From assembly GCF_014529945.1 (NCBI RefSeq), contig NZ_JACVFB010000002.1:372001-436000 (forward strand): a DNA stretch of 64,000 bases. The letters run 5' to 3'. This document shows positions 47,401 through 56,799 of the stretch, piece by piece. The position numbers were made by a program, and so were the translations under genes. Position 1 is the first letter of the stretch, and every line of letters begins with the position of its first letter. The stretch comes from Chitinophaga varians (GTDB taxonomy: Bacteria; Bacteroidota; Bacteroidia; Chitinophagales; Chitinophagaceae). The notes under the pieces were generated by a model. That model worked only from the letters and a program-made list of their open reading frames with translations, was not told the DNA's origin and made no database searches.

Positions 47401-49080
47401 TTATTTTTCAACGGTCACTTTAATCCCCTGGCTGTTATGTGTAGGCGGCAGATCGCCTGCAAACACACAGAACTTCAGCAGGTATTCACCCGGTTTGTCT
47501 GGCATCGTCACCGGCATTGTTACCACCCTGCGCAACATAGCACGTTCGAGCGTCAACTCCGATTTCACTACCGGCAAAGCCCCATCTTTGGTAGAGAAGC
47601 CATAACCCAGCATAGGCGGATGGTCACGATCTATGGGCAAAGGCATTTTGTATCCATTATTTGGTTGCAACAGCACATTGACCTGTTCACGCGGGCGGGC
47701 TTTAATACGCTGTAATCCGGCTTTCATCTGTACCAGCGAGTAAGAATAATAAGCCGGCTGTATATTAATATCCCACGTGCCGCGGATAGTTTTGATACTG
47801 TCCGTTACCGGCATATCCATTCCCGGCTCAAATACTACCATGGCCGGTTTGCCCCACAGCTGCGTTTCTGTGTCCCAGAAATTATACTGACTACGCCGGG
47901 AATAACGGCTGTTAAGGCTGTAAGACAAATGCCCGGTGTAAAACATGTACTTGGAAGGCAGCTGATAACTATTCAAAAATACCACCGGACGGCCTTCTGC
48001 ACGGGTGGCAAGGGCAGATGTCCACTCTTTGTTGTGGTGTATCTCCGGCCTTACTTCCACGCCCGGCATAAAATCCCAGACCATGTAAATTCTCGTTACC
48101 AGCACCAGCAGCAGGGAAACAGGCAGCGTATATAACAACGGCTTGCGGGACCAGCCTCTCCGTATGATAGCCTGATGGGCCAGAATGACCACCGGCGTAA
48201 ACACCATTACGGTCCAGTTAGCCTCTACCCTTCCTTTGAAAGTGCTGATGCCGAAAAACACCAATACTCCGATCAAACAGAACTTCAGCGCACGCTCAAA
48301 AGTGTTCTGGATAGGACACCGGAAAGCATAATACAGCAGCAGCCAACCCAACAAAGGCCCAAATAACAGCAGCTGCCCGCCCAGATAATCGAGTGTATAC
48401 GTGATATCATAAGACGAAGCGTTGCGTTCTACCAGATGGTATTGCAGGGAAGGGAAACCATGCGTATACTGCCAGTAGATGTGCGGGAAAAACAGTATGG
48501 TGGTGATGATACAGGCAGCCCAGAACTTACCCACCCGCAGCAAATTCATGTTGGACAATACCGTAAAGAACACCAGCAACACGCCATGGTATTTGCTATA
48601 GAACATCAAAGCCATGGCAACGCCCAGCAGCAGCGTATTACGCCAGTTCTGGCTGGCGAGAAAATAACGGTAGGCCCAGAAATAAACGGCGGCAAAGAAT
48701 ATCAGCGGCAGGTCCGGCACGGCGAGCATGCCCCCTATCTGCATGGCTCCCATGGAGCCCATGATCAGGTAAAAGAGGATATTGTCCTTGGAAGCAATCA
48801 ACCGGGAAGTGATCCACAACGTAGCGGTATTGATCAGCACAATAAACAGCCGAACACCCAGCTCATTATGAAAAATGCCGTAACCCATTTTTATCAGGAG
48901 GGCAATCATCGGGGGATGATCAAAATATCCCCAGTCCATATGGCGGGAATATACCCAGTAATAGGCTTCATCGTCCCAAAGATCAGAAAAACAGGCTTGT
49001 AAGAGGCCCAGGACCAACCAGGTCAACAGGAACAGGTTCTTGTACTGGCGTCTCGTAAAAAAACGGATTATGGCATCCAT
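47401..49080 (-). CDS. Family 39 glycosyltransferase (ArnT/PMT-like)
   Basis: 559 residues with about eleven membrane helices. The N-terminal loop 'LWDDEAYYWVYSRHMDWGYF' then DHPPMIALL is the acidic GT39 catalytic loop. A soluble C-terminal part after about residue 350 looks periplasmic. ArnT-like enzymes move a sugar from undecaprenyl phosphate to lipid A or protein outside the inner membrane. The acceptor is not predictable. Confidence 0.9.
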   Translation of the reverse strand: MDAIIRFFTRRQYKNLFLLTWLVLGLLQACFSDLWDDEAYYWVYSRHMDWGYFDHPPMIALLIKMGYGIFHNELGVRLFIVLINTATLWITSRLIASKDNILFYLIMGSMGAMQIGGMLAVPDLPLIFFAAVYFWAYRYFLASQNWRNTLLLGVAMALMFYSKYHGVLLVFFTVLSNMNLLRVGKFWAACIITTILFFPHIYWQYTHGFPSLQYHLVERNASSYDITYTLDYLGGQLLLFGPLLGWLLLYYAFRCPIQNTFERALKFCLIGVLVFFGISTFKGRVEANWTVMVFTPVVILAHQAIIRRGWSRKPLLYTLPVSLLLVLVTRIYMVWDFMPGVEVRPEIHHNKEWTSALATRAEGRPVVFLNSYQLPSKYMFYTGHLSYSLNSRYSRRSQYNFWDTETQLWGKPAMVVFEPGMDMPVTDSIKTIRGTWDINIQPAYYSYSLVQMKAGLQRIKARPREQVNVLLQPNNGYKMPLPIDRDHPPMLGYGFSTKDGALPVVKSELTLERAMLRRVVTMPVTMPDKPGEYLLKFCVFAGDLPPTHNSQGIKVTVEK

Positions 49081-49121
49081 GCGTTAGTTAAATGGTGATT
49101 TATCCTGCGAAGATAGTAGTA

Positions 49122-50219
49122 TTAACAGTAAACTGTCATATCCCAGTGATCGCGCAGTACGATAAATGCTGCCTCATAGCCGGTTTCGATGCGTCCTAAG
49201 CGTGTGTGAAGGCGCAAAGCCCGCGCCGGATAAAGGGATGCCATCTGAAGCGCCGTATGCAGGGGTATGCCAGCTTTCTCCACGCAGTTGTGTACTGCCT
49301 GCAGCATAGTCAGCCGGGAGCCTGCCAGCACGCCGGCTGCATTGACATAGCGGTCTTTTTCCGGTATGTAGATATAATCCCCGTCAGGACTTTCCGCCGC
49401 CGCATCGGAGATCAGAAAAAGGCGGCCGTCCATAATCTTATGGCTGATGCTGATCGTGGCAAAGTCCACATGCACGCCGTCAGCCACAATACTGGCAAAT
49501 ATTTTAGGGTGATTATACACCGCTCCTACCAGTCCGGGTGCGCGGCTTTCGAGCGGCGACATGGCATTGAACAGATGCGTCACATGATGAATACCATTTT
49601 CAAAGGCGGCCATCGCTTCCGTATAGGTAGCATTGCTGTGACCTGCAAAGACAGTGATGCCAGCGTCCTGCAATTCCTTTACCAGTAGTGGGTTACAGCA
49701 TTCCGGCGCCAGGGTGATCATCTTCACCACACCACTACCGTTTTGCAGGATCCAGTCTACATCTTCCCGGGTAAGCGGGTGGATATACTTTTCAAGATGG
49801 GCGCCTTTTTTCACAGGATTGATAAACGGCCCTTCGAGATGCAGGCCCAGTACGCCTCTGCCACCTTCCCGCCAGTAATCCCTGACAGCCTGTATCGCCA
49901 GCAATATTTTCTCGGGCGCAATGGTGGCCAGGGTGGGCATGATATGAGCTGCGCCGCCGGCCTTACTGGCTTCATAAGTAGCCCGGAGGCTTTCTACAGA
50001 AGGGTGTAGAAAGAATACGCTGCCGTTACCGCCGTATACCTGCAAATCCACAAAAGCCGGGGCCATGAACCCGCCTTCCAGGTCTATCACATCAGGATGG
50101 TCTTTGTATTCAGAAGCCGGTACAATGCCTGTAATCACATGATGGTCCGTCACAACTGCATGGTCACTGAGAATCCGGTCGCCGGTGAATATCAGGGCGT
50201 TTGTATAAATAGCAGACAT
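49122..50219 (-). CDS. nagA: N-acetylglucosamine-6-phosphate deacetylase
   Basis: 365 residues. The amidohydrolase fold shows 'GLHLEGPFINPVKKGAH' (Glu metal ligand), 'VFAGHSNATYTEAMAAFENG', 'HHVTHLFNAMSPLESRAPGL' (His ligands) and 'LISDAAAES' (catalytic Asp). It removes acetate from GlcNAc-6-P in amino-sugar and chitin breakdown. nagB and transport genes are not in the window. A VOC gene lies 11 nt upstream on the same strand. Confidence 0.92.
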   Translation of the reverse strand: MSAIYTNALIFTGDRILSDHAVVTDHHVITGIVPASEYKDHPDVIDLEGGFMAPAFVDLQVYGGNGSVFFLHPSVESLRATYEASKAGGAAHIMPTLATIAPEKILLAIQAVRDYWREGGRGVLGLHLEGPFINPVKKGAHLEKYIHPLTREDVDWILQNGSGVVKMITLAPECCNPLLVKELQDAGITVFAGHSNATYTEAMAAFENGIHHVTHLFNAMSPLESRAPGLVGAVYNHPKIFASIVADGVHVDFATISISHKIMDGRLFLISDAAAESPDGDYIYIPEKDRYVNAAGVLAGSRLTMLQAVHNCVEKAGIPLHTALQMASLYPARALRLHTRLGRIETGYEAAFIVLRDHWDMTVYC

Positions 50220-50230
50220 GGCGAAGCGTA

Positions 50231-50620
50231 TTAGGGTTGTTCGTACAACTCTAAAGGTAGGCCATCAGGGTCAGTAAAAAAAGTGAAGTGCTTACCCGTA
50301 TAGGGGTCTATACGAATGATTTCGGTGGGTACGCCTTTCCGGTGCAGTTCCTGCACTGCCGCAGTGATATCATTCACCGCAAAGGCAAGGTGCCGGAGGC
50401 CACAGGCTTCAGGGCGACTAGCACGTGGTGGTGGGTCCGGAAAGGAAAAAAGTTCTATCACATACTGCTCGCCCAGCGCCAGGTCCAGCTTCCAGGAGTC
50501 CCGTTCTTCACGGTATACCTCCCGGATGACCTGCAGACCCAGCACATCGGTATAAAAGGCTTTACTACGATGGTAATCAGCACAAATAATAGCGATATGG
50601 TGTACGGCCTGCAGGAACAT
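50231..50620 (-). CDS. VOC family (glyoxalase-like, YaeR/SMU1112c type) protein
   Basis: 129 residues, two beta-alpha-beta-beta-beta modules: 'VHHIAIICADYHRSKAFYTD' (His ligand) and 'GLRHLAFAVNDITAAVQEL' (His), ending 'FFTDPDGLPLELYEQ' (Glu). The metal ligand set H-H-E fits a vicinal oxygen chelate enzyme. It sits between the omega-amidase and nagA genes with short gaps, suggesting one transcript. Substrate unknown. Confidence 0.88.
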   Translation of the reverse strand: MFLQAVHHIAIICADYHRSKAFYTDVLGLQVIREVYREERDSWKLDLALGEQYVIELFSFPDPPPRASRPEACGLRHLAFAVNDITAAVQELHRKGVPTEIIRIDPYTGKHFTFFTDPDGLPLELYEQP

Positions 50621-50632
50621 CTATGATAAAGG

Positions 50633-51439
50633 TTAAACGAGTTCGTTACTGAGAATAGTGAAGCTATCAGCGTCTTTCAGGAAAGGAATATTTTTCCTGA
50701 CTTCATCCAGCCTGTCACGTTGAAGGGTATACGTAAAGATATCCTCGTCGTGTGACTTACGGTAGATGATTTCACCCATAGGATCTATCAGGCTGGTTTC
50801 GCCGCTGTGGTAGATTTTATTGCCATCATCCCCTACTCTGTTAACACCAATGGCGTAACATTGGTTCTCGATGGCGCGGGCCTGCAGCAGGGTGGTCCAT
50901 GCGGTACTGCGGCGTTCCGGCCAGTTGGCTACATATACCAGCACATCGTAGGCGGGGGTGCCGTCCGGCTGGATCGTATTGCGCGCCCATACCGGGAAAC
51001 GCATATCGTAACAGATATTCAGATTGATTTTCCAGCCTTTTACCTGTGCAATCAGGCGTTTGTTGCCGGGTTGGTAATGCTCATGTTCGCCGGCATACCC
51101 AAACAGGTGGCGTTTATCGTAGGTGCCAAAGGTGCCGTTGGGCAGCATCCAGATGAGGCGGTTTAAATAATGACCATTTTCTTCGATGATCAGGCTGCCG
51201 GTGAGAATGATATTTTTCTCAGCAGCCTTTTTCTTCATCCACTGCACAGCGCTTCCGTCCATGGTTTCCGCCAGTTTCTCCGGCTGCATGCTGAAGCCGG
51301 TGCTGAACATCTCTGGTAAAAACACCACTTCTGTCCGCTCTCCTATGCTGTCGATTTTTTCATCAAACATCTGCAGGTTTGCCGCAATATCTTCCCAGTA
51401 AAGCCGGGATTGTATCAGTGTAACTTTTAAATCTGCCAT
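50633..51439 (-). CDS. Omega-amidase / nitrilase-family amidohydrolase (YafV-like)
   Basis: 268 residues. The nitrilase catalytic triad is visible: Glu in 'VVFLPEMFSTGFSM', Lys in 'GTYDKRHLFGY', Cys in 'LNICYDMRFPVWARN'. 'AVQWMKKKAAEKNIILTGSL' and 'NWPERRSTAWTTLLQARAIE' match the YafV/Nit2 group, which hydrolyses 2-oxoglutaramate or 2-oxosuccinamate. A TACATTTG -7 box lies at 51465-51458, about 18 nt before the ATG, so the leader would be short. Confidence 0.92.
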   Translation of the reverse strand: MADLKVTLIQSRLYWEDIAANLQMFDEKIDSIGERTEVVFLPEMFSTGFSMQPEKLAETMDGSAVQWMKKKAAEKNIILTGSLIIEENGHYLNRLIWMLPNGTFGTYDKRHLFGYAGEHEHYQPGNKRLIAQVKGWKINLNICYDMRFPVWARNTIQPDGTPAYDVLVYVANWPERRSTAWTTLLQARAIENQCYAIGVNRVGDDGNKIYHSGETSLIDPMGEIIYRKSHDEDIFTYTLQRDRLDEVRKNIPFLKDADSFTILSNELV

Positions 51440-51504
51440 TATTGGGTATTATAGCTACAAATGTACTGCCTGATGGATTAGAAACTTTTCAAATTATTCT
51501 GTTT

Positions 51505-51963
51505 TCAGGCATCATTATTTGCAATTTCTTCAAGCGCATCATTAATCAGCGAGCTTTCAAACCCACGCTGCAAAAGGTGTTGCACAGTTTTGTACCGCCG
51601 TTTGAGCGCAGTTTCACGGTTGAGCGACTGCCATTTCTTCTCTGTCAGCCTGAGCAACGTGGCGTAGTAGTCGTCTCCATCGATCTCCGCCAGCCCTTTC
51701 CGGATGCAGTAGTCAGACACCTGCTTTTGTTTCAGCTCTGCTTTTATCTTATTGCGGCCCCATTGTTTTATCCTGAACTTACCGCCTGCAAAGGCTTTGG
51801 CATATCTTTCCTCATTCAGGAAATTGTCTGCTATCAGTTCCGCGATGGCTTCTTCTACTGCATCACCACGTAGTCCCAGTTCCAGGGATTTATATTTCAC
51901 TTCCTGATGGCACCGCTCCTGATAAGCGCAGTAGCGGCGCAGCATCTCCAGTTCTTTCTCCAT
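51505..51963 (-). CDS. recX: RecX-family regulatory protein
   Basis: 152 residues made of three RecX-type helical repeats ('LRRYCAYQERCHQEVKYKSL', 'LIADNFLNEERYAKAFAGGK', 'WGRNKIKAELKQKQVSDYCI'). RecX binds RecA filaments and limits strand exchange. recA is not adjacent; the gene follows uvrD by 5 nt on the same strand, so both are probably transcribed together. Confidence 0.9.
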   Translation of the reverse strand: MEKELEMLRRYCAYQERCHQEVKYKSLELGLRGDAVEEAIAELIADNFLNEERYAKAFAGGKFRIKQWGRNKIKAELKQKQVSDYCIRKGLAEIDGDDYYATLLRLTEKKWQSLNRETALKRRYKTVQHLLQRGFESSLINDALEEIANNDA

Positions 51964-51968
51964 GCAGG

Positions 51969-54311
51969 TTATCTTACGATCCTCAGCTTGGCGTAGTTAA
52001 GCATAATTTTCTTCTCACCGCCACCTTTAGGGAATACGACGGTGGCGATCCTGTTGTTGGGAGCGCCTTCCATGCCCATGATGGTGCCGAAGCCGAATTT
52101 CTGGTGTTCTACCTGCATACCGGGTTCCATTCCGGCCGGGTCGTCGGGAGCGAAGCCGGGCGTAGGCACGTGGGTAGTGGCTGGCGAAGTAGGTCTTGGT
52201 GCCGGTTTGGGTGAGGAAGGCTGGGAAGCTGGTTGCCCGGGCGTCTTTTTCTGCATCCGGTCAAACATATTGCCCATGTTACTGCCGCCGCCCCATCCGG
52301 AAGTATTGCCACCGCCGAAAGCATTGCGAACGCTTCCGCCACCGGCATAACTCCGGTCAATGAATTTTTCCGGCATCTCTTCGAGGAAGCGACTGGGTTC
52401 ATTCTGTACCAGGTTACCGAAGCGATAGCGGCTGTTAGCGTGCGTCAGCCACAGTCTTGCTTTGGCGCGGGTAATCGCTACGTAGAACAACCGTCTTTCT
52501 TCTTCCAGCTCTTCACGGGTATTGATAGACATGCCACTGGGGAATAGGGTTTCTTCGAGGCCCACGGTAAATACCACGGGGAACTCCAGTCCTTTGGCGG
52601 CGTGAATGGTCATCAGTTTCACCACATTGCTATCTTCGTCATTGCCCTGGTCTGCATCTGTGAGCAGGGTGATCTGCTGCAGGTAGGAGCCCATGCTTTT
52701 GTCCAGCAGCTCGCCTTCTTCATCCGGTGTTTCGGTGAACTCTTTGATGGAGTTCAGCAATTCCTGTACGTTTTCGTAACGGGCGAGGCCTTCCGTGGTT
52801 TTATCGTTGAACAGTTCTTTTACGATATTGGTGGATTTACCTACCACTACGGCCACATCATAGGCGTTGTGGGTAGTAAGCAGTGCCTGGAAGCTTTTGA
52901 TCATGACCACAAAAGCTTCGATCGCTTCAAGGGTACCGCCCTTGAAACCGAACTCCCTGGCTCTTTCCAGCACTTCCCACATTGTGATATTGTGTTCGTT
53001 GCTGAACACGATGGTTTTTTCCATGGTGGTTTTACCGATGCCGCGTACCGGGTAGTTGATGATACGCTTCAGTGCTTCTTCATCACGGGTGTTCATGGTA
53101 ACGCGGAGGTAGGCCACGAAATCCTTGATTTCCTTACGCTGGTAGAACGACAGGCCGCCGAAGATGCGGTAGGGAATAGCTTTCCGACGCAGGCTTTCCT
53201 CGAAGGAACGGCTCTGGGCGTTGGTACGGTAGAGGATAACGAAATCCCGGTTTTCGTAGTGGTTGCGCAGTTTTTGCTCTGCGATGGTATCCGCTACAAA
53301 TTTCCCTTCTTCGTTATCGGTCATGGTACGTACCAGTTTGATGGTATCGCCTTCGTTGTTATCGGTCCACAGGTTCTTTTCGATCTGTCCTTTATTGTGG
53401 GCAATCACTTCATTGGCCACGCTCAGGATAGATTTGGTACTGCGGTAGTTTTGTTCCAGTTTCACCACTTTCACATCATCATAGTCTTTTTCAAACTGGA
53501 GGATGTTCTGGATGGTGGCGCCGCGGAAGGAGTAGATACTCTGGGCATCATCACCTACCACGCATATATTTTCGTTGACAGCGCCCAGCAGTTTAATGAT
53601 CTCGTACTGGGCCGGGTTGGTATCCTGATACTCATCGATCATGATGTATTTAAACTTATGCTGGTATTTATGCAATACTTCGGGGAAGCTTTTGAGCAGC
53701 ACGTACATTTTGAAGAGGAGATCATCGAAGTCCATGGCGCCGTTTTTAAAGCAGCGTTTGGCGTACATATCGTAGATCTTGCCGATCAGGGGTCTGTTGG
53801 CCCGCATGTCTTCCTGTTGTACGAGATGGTCGAGCTGATATTCTTCCGGTCCCATCAGACTGTTTTTGGCAGCGGATATCCGGTTGTATACGAAGTTCGG
53901 TTTATAGTGTTTATCGTCGAGGTTAAGCTCGTTGACGATGGTTTTCACCACGCTTTTGGCGTCATCTGCGTCATAGATGGTAAAATCGTTGGGGTAACCC
54001 AGCCGATGTGCTTCAGCACGGAGAAGGCGGGCAAATACGGAGTGGAAGGTACCGATATAGAGGTTGCGGGCTTCGCTGCCTCCCAGGATTTTTTCCACAC
54101 GTTCTTTCATTTCACGTGCTGCTTTATTGGTAAATGTCAGCGACAGAATATTAAACGCGTCGACCCCGTTCCGCATCAGGTGTGCGATACGCGTGGTCAG
54201 TACTTTTGTTTTTCCCGAACCGGCGCCTGCAACGATCATCAGGGGGCCATTGATATGTACTACCGCTTCCCGCTGCCTTTCGTTAAGCTCGTCTAAATAA
54301 TTTGCCTTCAT
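51969..54311 (-). CDS. pcrA: UvrD/PcrA-type ATP-dependent DNA helicase
   Basis: 780 residues. Superfamily 1A motifs: Q motif 'YLDELNERQREAVVHINGPL', Walker A 'IVAGAGSGKTKVLTTRI', Walker B 'IMIDEYQDTNPAQ', 'VVGDDAQSIYSFRGA' (III), 'LEQNYRST' (IV), 'IHAAKGLEFPVVF' (V), 'RRLFYVAITRAKARL' (VI). A Gly/Ser/Pro-rich linker (about 680-720) leads to a C-terminal Tudor-like domain ('GMQVEHQKFGFGTIMGMEG'). It unwinds 3'-5' in repair and replication restart. ATG 54311 gives the usual N-terminus. Confidence 0.96.
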   Translation of the reverse strand: MKANYLDELNERQREAVVHINGPLMIVAGAGSGKTKVLTTRIAHLMRNGVDAFNILSLTFTNKAAREMKERVEKILGGSEARNLYIGTFHSVFARLLRAEAHRLGYPNDFTIYDADDAKSVVKTIVNELNLDDKHYKPNFVYNRISAAKNSLMGPEEYQLDHLVQQEDMRANRPLIGKIYDMYAKRCFKNGAMDFDDLLFKMYVLLKSFPEVLHKYQHKFKYIMIDEYQDTNPAQYEIIKLLGAVNENICVVGDDAQSIYSFRGATIQNILQFEKDYDDVKVVKLEQNYRSTKSILSVANEVIAHNKGQIEKNLWTDNNEGDTIKLVRTMTDNEEGKFVADTIAEQKLRNHYENRDFVILYRTNAQSRSFEESLRRKAIPYRIFGGLSFYQRKEIKDFVAYLRVTMNTRDEEALKRIINYPVRGIGKTTMEKTIVFSNEHNITMWEVLERAREFGFKGGTLEAIEAFVVMIKSFQALLTTHNAYDVAVVVGKSTNIVKELFNDKTTEGLARYENVQELLNSIKEFTETPDEEGELLDKSMGSYLQQITLLTDADQGNDEDSNVVKLMTIHAAKGLEFPVVFTVGLEETLFPSGMSINTREELEEERRLFYVAITRAKARLWLTHANSRYRFGNLVQNEPSRFLEEMPEKFIDRSYAGGGSVRNAFGGGNTSGWGGGSNMGNMFDRMQKKTPGQPASQPSSPKPAPRPTSPATTHVPTPGFAPDDPAGMEPGMQVEHQKFGFGTIMGMEGAPNNRIATVVFPKGGGEKKIMLNYAKLRIVR

Positions 54312-54718
54312 CACGACTTTTTTGAGACTTTTTTGAGGGTGTAAAAGTACGAAATGAAACTGTGATTCTTCTGATTTTGCGGAGGCAGTTGGGTACACAC
54401 CTGACTTTTACCCGCGGGATATGGCCAGCAGGCTGACAGGGACGGTCACGGGATATTTTTCGAATGACGAAAACTGGATAGGAAAGTATGTTCACTTTCG
54501 GGGGGCTACGGCCTGAACCGAAGCCCGCAAACTTAGCACAACAGATACTGGTCATCTGTGCTGCAGTAGGGTGCTGCAGCGCGGGTTACAAGCGTATCTT
54601 AACACATCTCAGCCCACTATCGGGTATTCATAGAACAGCGGCTTCCGGGTATTTTGTCCTGTTTGCCGGGCTTCCGGTTTCCAAAAGCCTCACAACGGGT
54701 AAATATTCTACGTCATAT
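54312..54718. other. 407-bp gene-free stretch
   Basis: No open frame here resembles a protein on either strand. I see no strong hairpin and no TAnnTTTG box. It may contain the uvrD promoter and the 3' end of the sigma-factor transcript. Confidence 0.4.
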
Positions 54719-55219
54719 TTAGTGCCTGGTTATCCTGGTTTTCAACATTTTCCGCGCAAAATGGATGCGGCTTTTCACTGTACCCAATGGTTCATTGAGT
54801 ATAGCAGCGATTTCATAGTATTTATACCCTTCAAAATAAAGCAGAAAGGGCTGTTTAAAGATAACCGGCAGATTATAAACGGCCATCTGTACATCTTTCA
54901 CCCGCAGGTCTGATTCAGCAAAGTTGCCGATAGCAGAGGGCTGGTGGCTCAACAGGTAATCGCCGACAGCATTGTCCAGCAATTTATACTGACGGTTTCC
55001 TCTCCGGTAGTTATTGATAAAAATATTCCGCATGATGGTATATAACCATGCCCGGATATTGGTGCCGGCGAGGTATTTGTCACGATTGGACAAAGCCCTG
55101 AACAAGGTTTCCTGATAGAGGTCCTTGGCGGATTCAGAGTCTTTCGTTAGCGTAACGGCATACGGCCGCAGGAAATCAGCATTTCCCAGTAACAAATTGT
55201 TGAATTCGGTGGATGACAT
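54719..55219 (-). CDS. ECF-type RNA polymerase sigma factor
   Basis: 166 residues. Region 2 ('RPYAVTLTKDSESAKDLYQE', 'AWLYTIMRNIFINNYRR') and region 4 ('LPVIFKQPFLLYFEGYKYYE', 'LGTVKSRIHFARKML') are present and nothing else, as in ECF factors. No anti-sigma factor gene lies downstream (the next gene on the strand is uvrD, 408 nt away), so the regulon and signal cannot be inferred. Confidence 0.92.
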   Translation of the reverse strand: MSSTEFNNLLLGNADFLRPYAVTLTKDSESAKDLYQETLFRALSNRDKYLAGTNIRAWLYTIMRNIFINNYRRGNRQYKLLDNAVGDYLLSHQPSAIGNFAESDLRVKDVQMAVYNLPVIFKQPFLLYFEGYKYYEIAAILNEPLGTVKSRIHFARKMLKTRITRH

Positions 55220-55512
55220 AACGGTTAACTTTAAATTTTCAAAATAGGCTACAGCATGCTAACCCTTTTGAGGGCCAGGGAGCGTGCGGAAAAGTGGGGC
55301 AGCAATGGTGGCCACCGGTACTCCGGACCGGTGTACTGCCGGCACCTGTAGGCGTCGGGGGCCGCGGTGGTATCAACACCGGCGGGACAGACGCGAAAAC
55401 AGGCGCCTCTAACCAGGTGTCTTGATCATCATCGTGTAAGCGTTTTAGTTAGAAAATAAGCTTGCATATGGGGATAATTTAGTTGAACAACAAAAGGGTC
55501 TTCCGTTTCTTA

Positions 55513-56043
55513 TTATTTTCTCCGTAACCGGAACGATAACGATATCAACATGACTCCCGATATTGCTGCATAAAAGCCAAACAACCATGTCAGCGTAATA
55601 GCAGCCGCTTCGGGGTTAGACAACAGCAGAATGCCAAAGAGTATAGATAGCAGTCCGCCCGCGATATACCAACCTTCACCGGTTATCAAAGCTCTTAGTC
55701 TGATCGCAATAATGATTTCAAATATGCCGGCCAGCATCGCCCCAAAGCCTACCAGGAAAATCAAAGCCGCACCCGTCGCAAAAGGATTGTACAATGTCAG
55801 GACACCTAATATAACACCGATTAAACCAGACAACAAAAACATCCCCCAGTTTTCAGCCGTTCTGCGGGCGGCGATAGCGCCTACTACCGCAAAAACACCG
55901 GCGATAAAAAGGTAAGCCCCTAAAAAGACGATCAAAGTGGTGAAAGTACCTCCCGGCCATATAATAGCCAGCACTCCCAGCATCAAAGCAAATATTCCTC
56001 TGAGCAAAAAAATCCACCAATAGGCACTATAAAAATTACGCAT
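55513..56043 (-). CDS. HdeD/DUF308 family membrane protein
   Basis: 176 residues with six predicted membrane helices in three similar pairs ('FALMLGVLAIIWPGGTFTTL', 'GLIGVILGVLTLYNPFATGA', 'GLLSILFGILLLSNPEAAAI'). The pattern, with the repeated G..L...L..P motif, is that of HdeD acid-resistance-type proteins. It is transcribed alone. The true role outside E. coli is unclear. Confidence 0.88.
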   Translation of the reverse strand: MRNFYSAYWWIFLLRGIFALMLGVLAIIWPGGTFTTLIVFLGAYLFIAGVFAVVGAIAARRTAENWGMFLLSGLIGVILGVLTLYNPFATGAALIFLVGFGAMLAGIFEIIIAIRLRALITGEGWYIAGGLLSILFGILLLSNPEAAAITLTWLFGFYAAISGVMLISLSFRLRRK

Positions 56044-56799
56044 GCATCTCGTTTTATAATTTCACCATGAGCACTCCGGCTAAATGAATAGGGTACAAAA
56101 TCGCGTATAAACAACCAGGTATATTTTGAGTTTTCATGTAGGATAATTATAAAACGATCATGTCGACCTCCCTATGGAATTCCATGACAACATCGACGCG
56201 GGACTGATGCATACATCCTGCGGGCACAATGGGTCATCAAAGGAAAGATGGCAGGCGCTTTCATGATGGTAAATTTATATGGTTACCAAATAGCGGGGTC
56301 TAAGTTTTCGGTTCACTAAAATGACAAGCTTATACACCGCCTGATACTATAAATACCGATTTGAACAACAACAGGTTTGTCGAAAATGTTTTAAGGGTTT
56401 CTTCCTGACTCTCGAAAAAATCGTCCGATCTTACTCAAATGACAATACTTACATTCAATCACAAATTCACATAAAATATATGATATATATATCTATTGTT
56501 TTAAGCTAGGACTCTATACACAATTTATAAAATTTTGTTAAAAAAAACAAAAAAAACTGAAACTGAAGAACAACTTCATTCGGAGAGATAGACAGGACTG
56601 CTAAATACTGTTATCACAACGTACCTGCTGCTGGCTCAACTTCCGGAAATGTTGATCAATTATGAGACCAACCCGCATCTATTTGGTTTAATCTCTGGTA
56701 GATTTCTTTAGGCTGCCCAATATCCCCAAAACAGCAAGCCCCGGCTGATGGTGCAAATACAGACCATCAACCGGGGCCGGACGCCACGTAGATTACATG
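56044..56799. other. 756-bp gene-free, AT-rich stretch
   Basis: Located between the M28 peptidase and HdeD genes. No frame of useful length is protein-like, and no tandem-unit inverted repeat is present. The only structure I recognise is the M28 terminator at its left end. A degraded gene is possible but I see no residual homology. Confidence 0.4.
56738..56777 (-). terminator. Hairpin terminator after the M28 peptidase gene at 56800
   Basis: Fifteen-base arms with one wobble (56738-56752 and 56763-56777) lie directly beyond the stop codon, followed on the minus strand by TTGCTGTTTT. Confidence 0.65.

Noticed and set aside
52602..54296. A 564-codon open frame antisense to uvrD/pcrA
   Set aside because: Shadow of a helicase with all seven motifs; no protein-like pattern on this strand.
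54488..54913. A 141-codon frame opposite the sigma factor and the gap
   Set aside because: No domain; more than half overlaps the clear ECF sigma gene on the other strand.
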